Source: Bacilli bacterium
GTDB taxonomy: Bacteria > Bacillota_I > Bacilli_A > RFN20 > CAG-826
Assembly (NCBI GenBank): GCA_024408105.1
Contig: JAKSVG010000002.1
Location: 61,630 to 125,629 of the forward strand
Reading direction: 5' to 3'
Length of the DNA: 64,000 bases
Shown here: positions 53,812 through 62,686 of the stretch, one piece after another
How the letters are laid out: each line of letters begins with the position of its first letter
Numbering within the stretch: position 1 is the stretch's first letter
Notes under the pieces: generated by a model
Databases searched by the model: none
Told to the model about the DNA's origin: nothing
Seen by the model: the letters and a program-made list of their open reading frames with translations, nothing else
Translations under genes and position numbers: made by a program

Positions 53812-54958
53812 TTTGCTCCTCTTTTTTCATTCTTTTTGATGCAATAGCTTCAAATACCGCATTCAATATAAAGCTAATAATAATGACCAAATAGAATGTT
53901 ACAAGTCTCCATAATAAACACACGGCAGTGGCATCTTCTTTTACACTCATACCAATTACAGCAGCGATGACAAATTGGAATGCAAATTCAATACCGCCTG
54001 TTCCTCCAGGAGTTGGCATCCAAACAACTGATGTTATTGCAAATGATGTTGCAAATAAAACAAGTGGAATTTTATCAAAGCCAATATCAATTCCCACAGC
54101 TTTTAATAGGAAAAACGGTATAGCGTAATAGCAGCCCATGCAAATGATTTTAATAATGATTGCTAAGACAGTTGCTAATTTATGCGACCATACTTGTTTG
54201 AATGCTACTTGAGCATTTGAACAATATAATTCAAAATTAGGAATTTGATTCACAAGGAAATTCCCAAATCTATTTAATAATTTATGCTTTTCATTATGAA
54301 ATATTTTCCAATTTGCCAATTTTGTTAATAGTTTCACTAATACGTTTCTTATATGTTTATTCGTGCCCAATGCAATCATAAATAATAAAACTGAGAAATT
54401 GATGATGAAGCCAACTAATGCAACCCATATTACCCATTGCATATTTAATGTAGTTAATCCGTTCCATATATCTTGCCAAAAGAACAAAGACACTATTGCA
54501 AAAGCATTGGTTACCATCATAAATGTAACAAAACTTGCTAATATGACTCCTGTTGCTTGAGCAGTAGTTACTTTTCTTTTCGTGTATGAATAAATTTGGA
54601 ATGGCTGCCCACCTGCTGCAAACGGTGTAATGCCGTTATAAAAATGTTCAGATGAACCAATGAGGAATGACTCCCCAAAAGAAGCTTTTATTTTTAACGC
54701 TTTTCCATAAATGCATTGGCTAAATGGCCAAAGAATAAAATAAGCTAAGACAAGTCCTATTGCAGCAATAAGCCAAATATAGTTTTGACCAATATGTGAT
54801 AGACTTTCTCCAATTTTGTTAATCTCACCCATTGAAAGAAGCAAGATAACAACAAGCACAGTTAAAAGAGTGAGAAAAATCAAATTAGAAATTAATTTCT
54901 TGTGTGATTTTTTCTTTGGGTTTTCTGGGATATTGTTATTTATTTGCTTCTCTTCCAT
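53804..54958 (-). CDS. flippase-like / lysylphosphatidylglycerol synthase TM-region protein
   Basis: A 384-residue membrane protein of the UPF0104 (YbhN/MprF transmembrane) family. It has a basic cytoplasmic N-terminus, about eight helices, the conserved FNGITPFAAGGQPFQIYSYTKR-type motif (FAAGGQPFQIYSY near residue 113), and WMPTPGGTGGIEFAFQF near 310. This part of MprF flips modified lipids. Here it stands alone without a synthase domain, so a lipid flippase role is the best inference. It starts one base before the end of the PAP2 gene (ATGA overlap). Confidence 0.88.
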   Translation of the reverse strand: MEEKQINNNIPENPKKKSHKKLISNLIFLTLLTVLVVILLLSMGEINKIGESLSHIGQNYIWLIAAIGLVLAYFILWPFSQCIYGKALKIKASFGESFLIGSSEHFYNGITPFAAGGQPFQIYSYTKRKVTTAQATGVILASFVTFMMVTNAFAIVSLFFWQDIWNGLTTLNMQWVIWVALVGFIINFSVLLFMIALGTNKHIRNVLVKLLTKLANWKIFHNEKHKLLNRFGNFLVNQIPNFELYCSNAQVAFKQVWSHKLATVLAIIIKIICMGCYYAIPFFLLKAVGIDIGFDKIPLVLFATSFAITSVVWMPTPGGTGGIEFAFQFVIAAVIGMSVKEDATAVCLLWRLVTFYLVIIISFILNAVFEAIASKRMKKEEQNV

Positions 54959-55914
54959 TATGCTAATGCGGTCTCTTTCTTTGATTTTAGTTTGAATAAA
55001 ACCGTTCTAAGTATTGTCACAACAACAAAAGCAATTAATATTGCTCCACTTACGTCGCTTAAGAAGTGTGCTTCCGCTAACATTCTTGACAAAGCAACAA
55101 GAAGTGTCCATACTAAACCAACATAAAACAAGGCTATTTGTAGTTTTCTATTATCTTTTTGCTTATCACTTACTAAGGTAAGTAATGGAAGAAGTGTCAT
55201 TCCTAATGAGGCATATGTTGTATGGCCGCTTGGGAATGATTTAAAGTTATCACCAATATCTGCCTTTAAAGCATATAAGGGATTAAGTTGATATAAGTAG
55301 CGGAATGCGCTCGTAGGATCGCTCTCTCTAAAAACATATAAAGGGCGAGGTCTGCTCCAAAGATATTTAAACCCGGTTGCAAAAATTGCAACGACCAAAG
55401 ACATTAAAAGGAAAAAGAAACCAATAATAAGCATCGTTCTTTTATCAAATTTTGGTGTTAATTTCTTATAGAAAAAGAATAATCCAACAAGCATTAATAT
55501 GGTTACTATTGCTGCAACAATAATAACGACAGGATTATTAAAATTTGGACTCCTTGGGTCTAAATTTGAAAGGTGCTCAAATCTATAAATATATTTAAAT
55601 GTATCAAAGCAGAAATACGCTGCTGCAATTATTCCTGCAATACCAGCAATGACCATAAATACAGTCCAAAATTTATGACAATTATGTGGACGTCCTTTTA
55701 TGCAGAAACATCCGCCTATTCCTAAAGCAGCAATAACTGGTAATTCTGCTATAGCGGACATTGTTACTTCAAAAGGTGTTGCGCCTTCAATTGCGTGAAT
55801 ACCTTCAGCAATCTTAAAGTCAAATATATTTCCTAAAACAAATAAAACTAAAATTAAAGCAAAAACAATTAACGTTTCTCTTAAATGTATTGGATTTTTT
55901 CTATCTAGTAACAT
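54958..55914 (-). CDS. PAP2-family membrane phosphatase
   Basis: A protein of about 318 residues with multiple membrane helices and the three PAP2 signature motifs: K-x6-RP in KYLWSRPRPLY near residue 180, PSGHTTYASLGM near 222, and SRMLAEAHFLSDVSGA near 275. It removes phosphate from a lipid such as phosphatidic acid or undecaprenyl pyrophosphate. Start: AAGGAG at 55926-55921 precedes two adjacent ATGs (55917 and 55914), and spacing favours 55914. The longer start at 55950 would overlap the TetR gene and precede the RBS. Confidence 0.9.
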   Translation of the reverse strand: MLLDRKNPIHLRETLIVFALILVLFVLGNIFDFKIAEGIHAIEGATPFEVTMSAIAELPVIAALGIGGCFCIKGRPHNCHKFWTVFMVIAGIAGIIAAAYFCFDTFKYIYRFEHLSNLDPRSPNFNNPVVIIVAAIVTILMLVGLFFFYKKLTPKFDKRTMLIIGFFFLLMSLVVAIFATGFKYLWSRPRPLYVFRESDPTSAFRYLYQLNPLYALKADIGDNFKSFPSGHTTYASLGMTLLPLLTLVSDKQKDNRKLQIALFYVGLVWTLLVALSRMLAEAHFLSDVSGAILIAFVVVTILRTVLFKLKSKKETALA

Positions 55915-55924
55915 CATAAACTCC

Positions 55925-56488
55925 TTATTTGAATGACAAGTGTCTTGCATTTGAAATTACAAGGTCGCTTAATATCTTAGCATTTTCTTCTATTGAACCG
56001 GTATCATAAATGATCCACATAGTAATAATTCCATAAGCGCCCTTGAGAAGATATTCTACTATAATCTTGTTCTTTTTTGTGTCTTGTACGACACGAAGCA
56101 TCATCTTTCTGACCTTATCAATCATTTTGTTCGCATAACCTAAAAGATTTGGGTCGGTAAGAATGATTCTATATACATCTATCTCTTTTGAAAGGACATT
56201 GAAAATACTTTCAAACATATTTTGAATAGCTTTTCTTGAAGTTCTTGTCTTCATTATCATATCAGTATCAAGTTGATTTAATTGTTCATCAAAAAGCTTA
56301 TTTATCATTGTTTCAATAATGTCTTCCTTCGTGCCATAACGAAGATAAATAGTATTCCTATTTACATTTGCTTTTGTAGCGATATCGACTATATGAATAT
56401 TTTCAAAGCCTTTTTCTTCAACCAACTCAAGGAAGGCTTGTTCAATAGCTTGTTCTGATTTTGTTATTCTTAAATCTACTTTATCCAT
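55925..56488 (-). CDS. TetR/AcrR-family transcriptional regulator
   Basis: A protein of about 187 residues. The N-terminal helix-turn-helix is ITKSEQAIEQAFLELVEEKG followed by NIHIVDIATKANVNRNTIYL and a Tyr-Gly tail, the TetR DNA-binding unit. The C-terminal ligand domain is typical of the group with KSIFNVLSKEIDVYRIIL-like helices. It is the first gene of the operon with PAP2, flippase-like and GT8 genes and is divergent from the DegV gene. The start MDKVDLR at 56488 is chosen over an upstream TTG. The palindrome at 56558-56571 is a candidate operator. Confidence 0.9.
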   Translation of the reverse strand: MDKVDLRITKSEQAIEQAFLELVEEKGFENIHIVDIATKANVNRNTIYLRYGTKEDIIETMINKLFDEQLNQLDTDMIMKTRTSRKAIQNMFESIFNVLSKEIDVYRIILTDPNLLGYANKMIDKVRKMMLRVVQDTKKNKIIVEYLLKGAYGIITMWIIYDTGSIEENAKILSDLVISNARHLSFK

Positions 56489-56546
56489 AGTTAATAAGCA
56501 TTTTATCAAATATGTCGCATAATAGGCAACTGCTAAATTATGTCTA

Positions 56547-56574
56547 TTGATATAAAAATACTAAATAGTATGCT
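56547..56574 (+). promoter_or_regulatory. DegV-gene promoter with palindromic operator candidate
   Basis: TTGATA (56547-56552), 16 nt, TATGCT (56569-56574). A perfect palindrome ATACTA-AA-TAGTAT (56558-56571) lies in the spacer and overlaps the -10. It is suitable for binding by the adjacent TetR protein, but this is inference from position. Confidence 0.5.
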
Positions 56575-56602
56575 TTAAATGTTAACGAAAGGAATAATGA
56601 CA

Positions 56603-57520
56603 ATGGGAAAATTTGCTATTATTGGAGATTCTACTTGCGATCTTACAACTGAGATGAGAAAAGAAAGAGATATCGACTATGCTCGTATGCTCGTCTCATG
56701 GACAGATGTAAAAGATAAGAAATTCCATGAAACATATGCTTCCTTAGATTGGGAAGTTGTGTCAGTGAAAGAATATTATGACATTCTTAGACAAGGAAGC
56801 CGTATTATTACTTCACAAGTTACTGAACAAGAATTTGATTTGGTGTTCAAAAGACACTTTGATAAAGGAGAAGATATTCTTTATATTGCCTGTTCATCTG
56901 GTCTATCTGCTTCACTTAAATTAGCTCAAAGACTTTGGAACGAAAAATATTCAAAAGAATACCCTGAAAGAAAATTAATTATTGTTGACTCGTTGATTTC
57001 ATGCATGGGTCAAGGAATGATGCTTCTTCGTGCGGCTGATTTAAGAGATGCTGGCGAAAGCATGGAAACAATTGCTGCTGAACTTGAAAAAACAAAACTT
57101 TGTTACAACCAAATTGCAACAGTTGAAACGCTCGATTATTTAAAACGTGCAGGCAGAGTAAAAGCCTCCGCTGCATTCTTTGGAAATATCTTTGGTGTTA
57201 AACCAATTCTTATTTCTGATACAAGTGGTGTTAATCACGCGATTGAAAAAGCAAAAGGAAGAAAAGGATCAATTATCCGTTGCGCAGAACTTGTTAAAGA
57301 AACAGTTGTTGAACCAGAAAAACAAACTTGTTGGGTTCTCCATGCTGATGCAAAACAAGAAGACGTTGATTTGATGGTTGCTAAGATTAAAGAATTAGTG
57401 CCTTTCAAAGAAATCAAGGTTATGTATTTAGGACCAATCATTGGTGCTTCTACAGGTCCAGGTACATTCGGCATCTACTATTATGGAAAAGAAGTAACTG
57501 TTTCTGGCGAAGTTAACTAA
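56603..57520 (+). CDS. DegV family fatty-acid-binding protein (FakB-like)
   Basis: A 305-residue DegV-family protein. It has GKFAIIGDSTCDLTTEMRKE at the N-terminus, TSQVTEQEFDLVFKRHF near residue 72, YIACSSGLSASLKLAQ near 95, and ETLDYLKRAGRVKASAAFFG near 172 with the Arg that contacts the fatty-acid carboxylate. FakB binds a fatty acid and presents it to the kinase FakA, and the next gene is that kinase type. Start ATG 56603 is 9 nt from GAAAGGA (56587-56593); the ATGs at 56579 and 56597 are too far upstream or too close. Confidence 0.9.
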   Translation: MGKFAIIGDSTCDLTTEMRKERDIDYARMLVSWTDVKDKKFHETYASLDWEVVSVKEYYDILRQGSRIITSQVTEQEFDLVFKRHFDKGEDILYIACSSGLSASLKLAQRLWNEKYSKEYPERKLIIVDSLISCMGQGMMLLRAADLRDAGESMETIAAELEKTKLCYNQIATVETLDYLKRAGRVKASAAFFGNIFGVKPILISDTSGVNHAIEKAKGRKGSIIRCAELVKETVVEPEKQTCWVLHADAKQEDVDLMVAKIKELVPFKEIKVMYLGPIIGASTGPGTFGIYYYGKEVTVSGEVN

Positions 57521-57521
57521 T

Positions 57522-59195
57522 ATGATACTCAAAAAATTAAATGGTGAGCAATTTATTGCTCTTATTACTAATGGCGCGAAGAATTTACGCGCTAACTATG
57601 AGGAAGTTGATAATCTTAATGTTTTCCCTGTCCCGGATGGAGATACAGGTACAAACATGTCACGCACTATCGAAGGTGGAGTTCATGCTGTTGAAAACAT
57701 GAATGAAAAATCTATAGGTGTAGTCGGAAAAGAATTATCTAAAGGCACACTTATGTCAGCACGTGGCAACTCTGGTGTCATTCTTTCACAAATTTTTCGT
57801 GGTATTTGCAAAGGATTATCTGGCAAAGATGAAGTCAACGCTAAAGAGCTTGGTGAAGCCTACAAGATGGGCGTTAAGCAAGCATACGGAGCTGTTGTTA
57901 CACCAGTAGAAGGAACAATCCTTACTGTTTTCCGTGAAGCCACAGAAGTTGCTTGCAAAAAAATAACAAATGAATCAACTATTAATGAATTTTATGAGAT
58001 TCACTTAAAGCAAGCTTTAAAAACACTTAAAAATACCAAAGAACTTCTTCCTGTTTTAAAAGAGGCTGATGTTATTGACTCTGGAGGATGCGGATATGTC
58101 TATATTGTTAAAGGCATAGTCAAATATCTTGATGGAGAAAAAATAGAAGCAGAGCTCTCTAAACCAGAAGAAACAAAAGAAGAAGGGGCACCAGTAGATT
58201 TTGATGCCTTTACAAGTGATGATGTTCTTCAATTTGGATATTGCACTGAATTTATCCTTCGTCTACAAAAATCAAAAGTAGATATTGATTTGTTTGATGT
58301 TCAAGAAATCATCGATGTATTAAATGGAGACGATATTAAAGGAGATTCAATCGTCGCTTTAAAAGATGAAGATGTAATTAAAGTTCATGTTCATACAAAA
58401 GAACCAGGAATCGTTCTTCATAAGATGCGTAAATATGGTGAATTCTTAACAACCAAGATTGAAAACATGGCTCTTCAGCATAATGAGAATATGTCAGAAG
58501 AAGAACGTGAAGAGCAAAAGATGGAGCATAAAAAATATGCGGTCGTCGCAGTTGCTCAAGGTAAAGGCATTGTTGAACAATTCAAGGCATTTGGGGTTGA
58601 CTACGTTGTAAGTGGTAATCAAACAATGAATCCTTCAACGGAAGATTTCATTAAAGCATTTAAAAAACTTGATGCGGACAACATCATTGTCTTCCCAAAT
58701 AACAAAAATATAATTATGGCTGCTGAACAAGCCGCTAAATTATATAAGGGGTCGAATGTTGTTGTTGTTAAATGTGTTTCGATACCACAATGCTATAGCG
58801 CACTTACAATGCTTGACTTCAGTAGTGATGATTTAACTATCATTATGGGAAACTTCAATGAAGCCATTCGCCATGTTATCTCTGGTGAGATTACTATTGC
58901 GATTAGATCGACAAAAGTCCAAGGTGTTTCTATTAGAAAAGGTGACCATATTGGTATATTAAATGGTAAGATGTCTTTGTCTACTCCATTTAAAAACAAA
59001 GTTGTCGCCGAATTATTAAAGAAGATTCCAGATATCGATGATAAAGAAGTCTTAACAATCATCTATGGTGATGGTGTTAGTGAAGAAGAAAAAGCTAAAA
59101 ATCTTGCCGCTATTCAATCTAAATTCCCATTCCTTGAAATTGGGGCAATTGATGGTGGACAAGCTGTCTACAAATATCTAATAGCAGTTGAATAA
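57522..59195 (+). CDS. fakA: DAK-domain fatty acid kinase (FakA/YloV-like)
   Basis: A 557-residue protein with the DhaL-like kinase domain: NVFPVPDGDTGTNMSRTIEG near residue 31 binds Mg-ATP, SARGNSGVILSQIFRG near 78, and SGGCGYVYIVKGI near 185. It is followed by a middle domain (FGYCTEFILRLQ near 240, KVHVHTKEPG near 286) and a DegV-like C-terminal domain. This is the three-part architecture of FakA, which phosphorylates FakB-bound fatty acids. Its start lies 1 nt after the DegV-family gene, supporting a working FakA-FakB pair. Confidence 0.92.
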   Translation: MILKKLNGEQFIALITNGAKNLRANYEEVDNLNVFPVPDGDTGTNMSRTIEGGVHAVENMNEKSIGVVGKELSKGTLMSARGNSGVILSQIFRGICKGLSGKDEVNAKELGEAYKMGVKQAYGAVVTPVEGTILTVFREATEVACKKITNESTINEFYEIHLKQALKTLKNTKELLPVLKEADVIDSGGCGYVYIVKGIVKYLDGEKIEAELSKPEETKEEGAPVDFDAFTSDDVLQFGYCTEFILRLQKSKVDIDLFDVQEIIDVLNGDDIKGDSIVALKDEDVIKVHVHTKEPGIVLHKMRKYGEFLTTKIENMALQHNENMSEEEREEQKMEHKKYAVVAVAQGKGIVEQFKAFGVDYVVSGNQTMNPSTEDFIKAFKKLDADNIIVFPNNKNIIMAAEQAAKLYKGSNVVVVKCVSIPQCYSALTMLDFSSDDLTIIMGNFNEAIRHVISGEITIAIRSTKVQGVSIRKGDHIGILNGKMSLSTPFKNKVVAELLKKIPDIDDKEVLTIIYGDGVSEEEKAKNLAAIQSKFPFLEIGAIDGGQAVYKYLIAVE

Positions 59196-59213
59196 TTTGC
59201 TTAAAAAGAAAAA

Positions 59214-59246
59214 GGGCTGTGTGCTATTAGCACATGGCCCATTTTT
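59214..59246. terminator. bidirectional terminator between fakA-like and MTAN-like genes
   Basis: A 12-bp stem (59214-59225 with 59229-59240, two G-U pairs on the plus strand) closes an ATT loop. It has an A-rich run before and a T-run after, so it can terminate transcripts from both converging genes. Confidence 0.85.
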
Positions 59247-60045
59247 ATAAATTTTTGATTATATTTTTAACAACATTAATTGAATAGTTTTGACATATCT
59301 TAGCGGCATCTTCTGTAAATATTTCATTAGGATAATATTCACTGTTAGAAATAATTCTAATGCAAAGAAAATCAATATTATATTGATGTGCAACTTGCCC
59401 AACGGCAAATCCTTCCATTTCCTCACAATCACTATGAAGCGTTTCATAGTAATACTTAATCACATCTATTTCTCTATTCCATGGATCACCAGTACTGATT
59501 GTTCCTTGAACTAGCTTACCATCATAATTTGTGTTTTGAGCGATATCTAAAAGATATTTCGTACTATGAAGTGTTGCTATTTTTTCTATTTGATTATCAA
59601 CAACCATTTCTTGGCCTACGTTTTCGCGGTTATCTAAACTATAACCTGCACCTTCATCTTTATGTCCCGTGACATAACTATTGTTTTGGATTATGTCTTT
59701 GCCTAGAACTATATCGCCTTTATGGAGATTAGGATTATGTGCTCCAGCAGTGCCCTGAACAATTATGCTTTTTGGTTGATAATGTTCTATTCCGATTGTG
59801 GTTGCAGTTGCGGCGTTAACCATTCCAACCATACTTCTTGCTAAAACGATTGGATAATTATCAATGTATCCTTTCGTAAAATGGTAATTACCATGCACCT
59901 CATCTTTTTTATTTACCAATGTGTCATATATAACGTTATGTTCGCTTTCCATTGGGGCAATAATCATTATTGGGTCTTTTTTGACAGATGAATTGCATCC
60001 TGCTAATAAAAATGGAATTAATATGATACTAAATTTATGCTTCAT
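59245..60045 (-). CDS. MTAN/PNP-family nucleosidase-like lipoprotein
   Basis: A 266-residue protein with a clear lipoprotein signal (lipobox LAGC, Cys16) in front of a nucleoside phosphorylase/hydrolase-fold domain. It has IMIIAPMESEHNVI near residue 27 (the Glu that activates water in MTAN), ARSMVGMVNAATATTIGIEH near 69, VQGTAGAHNP near 95, and CEEMEGFAVGQVAHQYNIDF near 206 with the purine/ribose-binding M-E pair. The usual catalytic Asp in the SD motif is Asn here (IRIISNSEYY, Asn234). Export is unusual for this family. Activity on extracellular nucleosides or loss of catalysis are both possible. The RBS is AAGGTGA. Confidence 0.85.
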   Translation of the reverse strand: MKHKFSIILIPFLLAGCNSSVKKDPIMIIAPMESEHNVIYDTLVNKKDEVHGNYHFTKGYIDNYPIVLARSMVGMVNAATATTIGIEHYQPKSIIVQGTAGAHNPNLHKGDIVLGKDIIQNNSYVTGHKDEGAGYSLDNRENVGQEMVVDNQIEKIATLHSTKYLLDIAQNTNYDGKLVQGTISTGDPWNREIDVIKYYYETLHSDCEEMEGFAVGQVAHQYNIDFLCIRIISNSEYYPNEIFTEDAAKICQNYSINVVKNIIKNL

Positions 60046-60141
60046 AGATAGTCACCTTCTTCATTATTAGAATAATTTGGAGGAAACCAACAGTAAAGAA
60101 GAAGTCTATTTATTTGAAATACACATTCAATTTATATTTGA

Positions 60142-60147
60142 TATACT
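60142..60147 (+). promoter_or_regulatory. -10 element of leaderless ribokinase gene
   Basis: TATACT, then TTTTAT and ATG 60154. The 6-nt spacing and absence of an RBS indicate a leaderless transcript. Confidence 0.6.
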
Positions 60148-60153
60148 TTTTAT

Positions 60154-61056
60154 ATGCATAAAGTTATTGTTATTGGTTCAGTTAATATTGATTACACGAT
60201 ATATGTCGATTCTTTCCCACGTGTTGGAGAAACAATTCACGGATACAATAAAGTATCGTCTTTAGGTGGCAAAGGTGCAAATCAAGCATTAGCGATTACA
60301 AGAGCAAATGTAGAAAATAAATTTCTTTGTTTTCTTGGAGATGATGATACATCTAATGAAATTAAAGAAAATTTTGATAAGTATCACATAGATGCTGTAC
60401 CAATGACAATTAAAGGTGTGCCTAGTGGTAATGCTTTTATATATGTAGATAAAGATTCAAATAATGAAATCATTGTTCTCTCAGGAGCAAATTTTGAAGG
60501 AAGTGTTGATGTCATTAAAAAGCATTATGATTTAATTCAACAAAGTGAATATATTGTTCTTCAAAATGAAATCAATCCATTAATCAATGAGTGGGTTATT
60601 AAAGAATTTGGAAAAACACATCACATTATTTTAAATCCTGCTCCTGGCAAACCTCTTAAAGAAGAACTAATGCCTTATATAGAATATATATCTCCTAACG
60701 AAGGTGAATTGAAATTAATTACGAAGGAAAGCGATGTTAGCAAAGGTGCGGACTACCTTTTAAGTCATGGTGTTAAAAATGTTATTGTTACACTTGGAGA
60801 GAAAGGTTCTATGTATTTTTCTAAAGAAAGACAAATTAAAGTGGAACCATATAAAGTTAATCCAATTGATACAGTTGCTGCAGGCGACTCGTTCTTGGGG
60901 TTCTTTGTTTCTCAAATTGCAAGTGATAAAGACATTGAATATGCATTAAGGTTTGCTTCTGTTGGGGCGGCATTATCTACGACTAAAAAAGGTGCAGCAG
61001 CATCGATACCTTCATACGATGAAATTATGCAATGTATGAACAAGGATACAAAATGA
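60154..61056 (+). CDS. rbsK: ribokinase (PfkB family)
   Basis: A 300-residue sugar kinase. It has VIGSVNIDYTIYVDSFPRVG near residue 5, the substrate-binding LGGKGANQALAITRA near 41, NPAPGKPL near 162, TLGEKGSMYFS near 210, and the catalytic anion hole NPIDTVAAGDSFLGFFVSQI near 236 with the base Asp. It phosphorylates ribose, the sugar released by nucleoside hydrolysis. It overlaps the following 5'-nucleotidase gene by 4 nt (ATGA), so ribose recovery and nucleotide breakdown are physically coupled here. Confidence 0.93.
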   Translation: MHKVIVIGSVNIDYTIYVDSFPRVGETIHGYNKVSSLGGKGANQALAITRANVENKFLCFLGDDDTSNEIKENFDKYHIDAVPMTIKGVPSGNAFIYVDKDSNNEIIVLSGANFEGSVDVIKKHYDLIQQSEYIVLQNEINPLINEWVIKEFGKTHHIILNPAPGKPLKEELMPYIEYISPNEGELKLITKESDVSKGADYLLSHGVKNVIVTLGEKGSMYFSKERQIKVEPYKVNPIDTVAAGDSFLGFFVSQIASDKDIEYALRFASVGAALSTTKKGAAASIPSYDEIMQCMNKDTK

Positions 61057-62684
61057 ACAAGATTTTAAAGATTATTTTATTATCATCCGTGATATTGTTT
61101 GTTTCAGGATGCTCACATAACCAAAGTACAACCTCAACAACTGGTTCAACCACTTCTTCATCTTCTGGACCTCATGGTCCTGGAAACGGAATAATCGATT
61201 TGTATTGTGTTAATGATGTCCATGGTCGAGTAAACCCTACAATAAGTGAAAACGGATGTTACGAAGGTGGTATATCTAGATTATCCACATACTTATCTAA
61301 GAAAATTGCATCTAATCCAACTGGCTCAGTATTTTTAAATGCTGGTGATTTATGGCAAGACACTTATGATTCATCAATGAATAAAGGTGAATTATTGACT
61401 AAAGCAATGGTTCAGATGGATTGTGAAGCTATTGCACTTGGCAATCACGAATTCGATTGGGGCGTTGATCAAATCAAAGCTAATAGGGCTATCGCAGAAA
61501 GCTCATCAAATAGAACTCAATTCACATTTTTAGGTTGCAACGTTTATAACTACGGTGGAACTACCTCAACTCACGCGGATGATTTATGTTCATCTTATAA
61601 AGTTATAAATAGAGGTGATGTTCGCATTGGTTTAATAGGTGCGATTGGAGAAAGCCAACTAACATCAATCACATCATCAAACTGGGTAAACCTTACCTTT
61701 AAAAATCCAGTCCCCATTGTTAAATCACTTAGTAGAAAACTAAGAAATGAAGAAAAATGCGATGTCATTGTATATTTGTTCCATGGTTCATTAAATCAAG
61801 CAGAACCAGATGCTCTTTCTTCAATTGACCCAGAAACTAATAAGCCATATGTTGATGCTGGATTTTTAGGACATTCACATCAATTTGAAAATGAAATAAT
61901 TAACTCTGTTCCTTGGATTCAGTCTTATCAACATGGCGCTGTTCTTGGAAGAATTACTTTGAAAGTTGAAAATGGAAATGTTAGTTGTACTTATTGCCCT
62001 GATTATTCATCGAAAAGTGGCTATTCAGGAAGAAATGAAAATGGCTGGGGTAGTGGAAGCAATTCCATTTATGGACAAGCTGAAGATGTTAATATCAAAA
62101 ATATTGTTGATGAATATATTACCCCTTCATTTATCCAAACTAGAGATCAAGAGGTAGTGACATTAGAAAACGCTCCATCATGGATTGGAATGGACGCTGG
62201 TAAAATCCAAGCTCTTGCTACAAGTAAATACATTGATGGACTTAGAAGTTTAGGAGAAAGCATTCCTAATGTCGATGTTGTTATTAATAATGGCAATAGA
62301 GATGATATACAAGTTCCAGCAAACAATAAACTTACTCGAGAAAATATTTTTAATCTTATTCCATTTACGAATAAAACTATTATTGCAAGTGTAAGTGGTA
62401 GAGACATCATTAATGAATGTGTTATGTATTCAAATCCATATTACATTGTAAGTGAGACGTCACTAACACTTGATCCTAATACTTATTACACAGTTGCTTG
62501 TATCGATTATCTATTACTTCATAAGAATACTAGTAGACAGTATAACTATTTCTCTTCATATACATCATCACTATATACAATAGAGAAATTCCCATATGCT
62601 ATTACATGGGATTACTTTGCTGAGCAACCAACATTCGATATGAATATTTTATCTAGTGTTGCTTTTACTGGTCTAACCTATTAA
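61053..62684 (+). CDS. surface 5'-nucleotidase/2',3'-cyclic phosphodiesterase lipoprotein
   Basis: A 543-residue lipoprotein (lipobox VSGC) followed by a Ser/Thr-rich linker. The metallophosphatase domain has VNDVHGRVNP near residue 55, FLNAGDLWQDTYD near 93, ALGNHEFDWG near 128, YLFHGSLNQ near 242 and FLGHSHQFE near 275. The C-terminal 5'-nucleotidase domain carries VVINNGNRDDIQ near 415 and FTNKTIIASVSGRDI near 438. It dephosphorylates extracellular nucleotides to nucleosides. Start ATG 61053 has AAGGA upstream; the upstream alternative lies inside rbsK and would spoil the signal peptide. Confidence 0.92.
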   Translation: MNKILKIILLSSVILFVSGCSHNQSTTSTTGSTTSSSSGPHGPGNGIIDLYCVNDVHGRVNPTISENGCYEGGISRLSTYLSKKIASNPTGSVFLNAGDLWQDTYDSSMNKGELLTKAMVQMDCEAIALGNHEFDWGVDQIKANRAIAESSSNRTQFTFLGCNVYNYGGTTSTHADDLCSSYKVINRGDVRIGLIGAIGESQLTSITSSNWVNLTFKNPVPIVKSLSRKLRNEEKCDVIVYLFHGSLNQAEPDALSSIDPETNKPYVDAGFLGHSHQFENEIINSVPWIQSYQHGAVLGRITLKVENGNVSCTYCPDYSSKSGYSGRNENGWGSGSNSIYGQAEDVNIKNIVDEYITPSFIQTRDQEVVTLENAPSWIGMDAGKIQALATSKYIDGLRSLGESIPNVDVVINNGNRDDIQVPANNKLTRENIFNLIPFTNKTIIASVSGRDIINECVMYSNPYYIVSETSLTLDPNTYYTVACIDYLLLHKNTSRQYNYFSSYTSSLYTIEKFPYAITWDYFAEQPTFDMNILSSVAFTGLTY

Positions 62685-62686
62685 TC

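Noticed and set aside
60077..60265. 62-codon TTG-started frame overlapping the rbsK start
   Set aside because: It has no RBS at its own start, overlaps a clear ribokinase gene out of frame, and resembles no family. The upstream GGAGG at about 60079 lies inside it, not before it.
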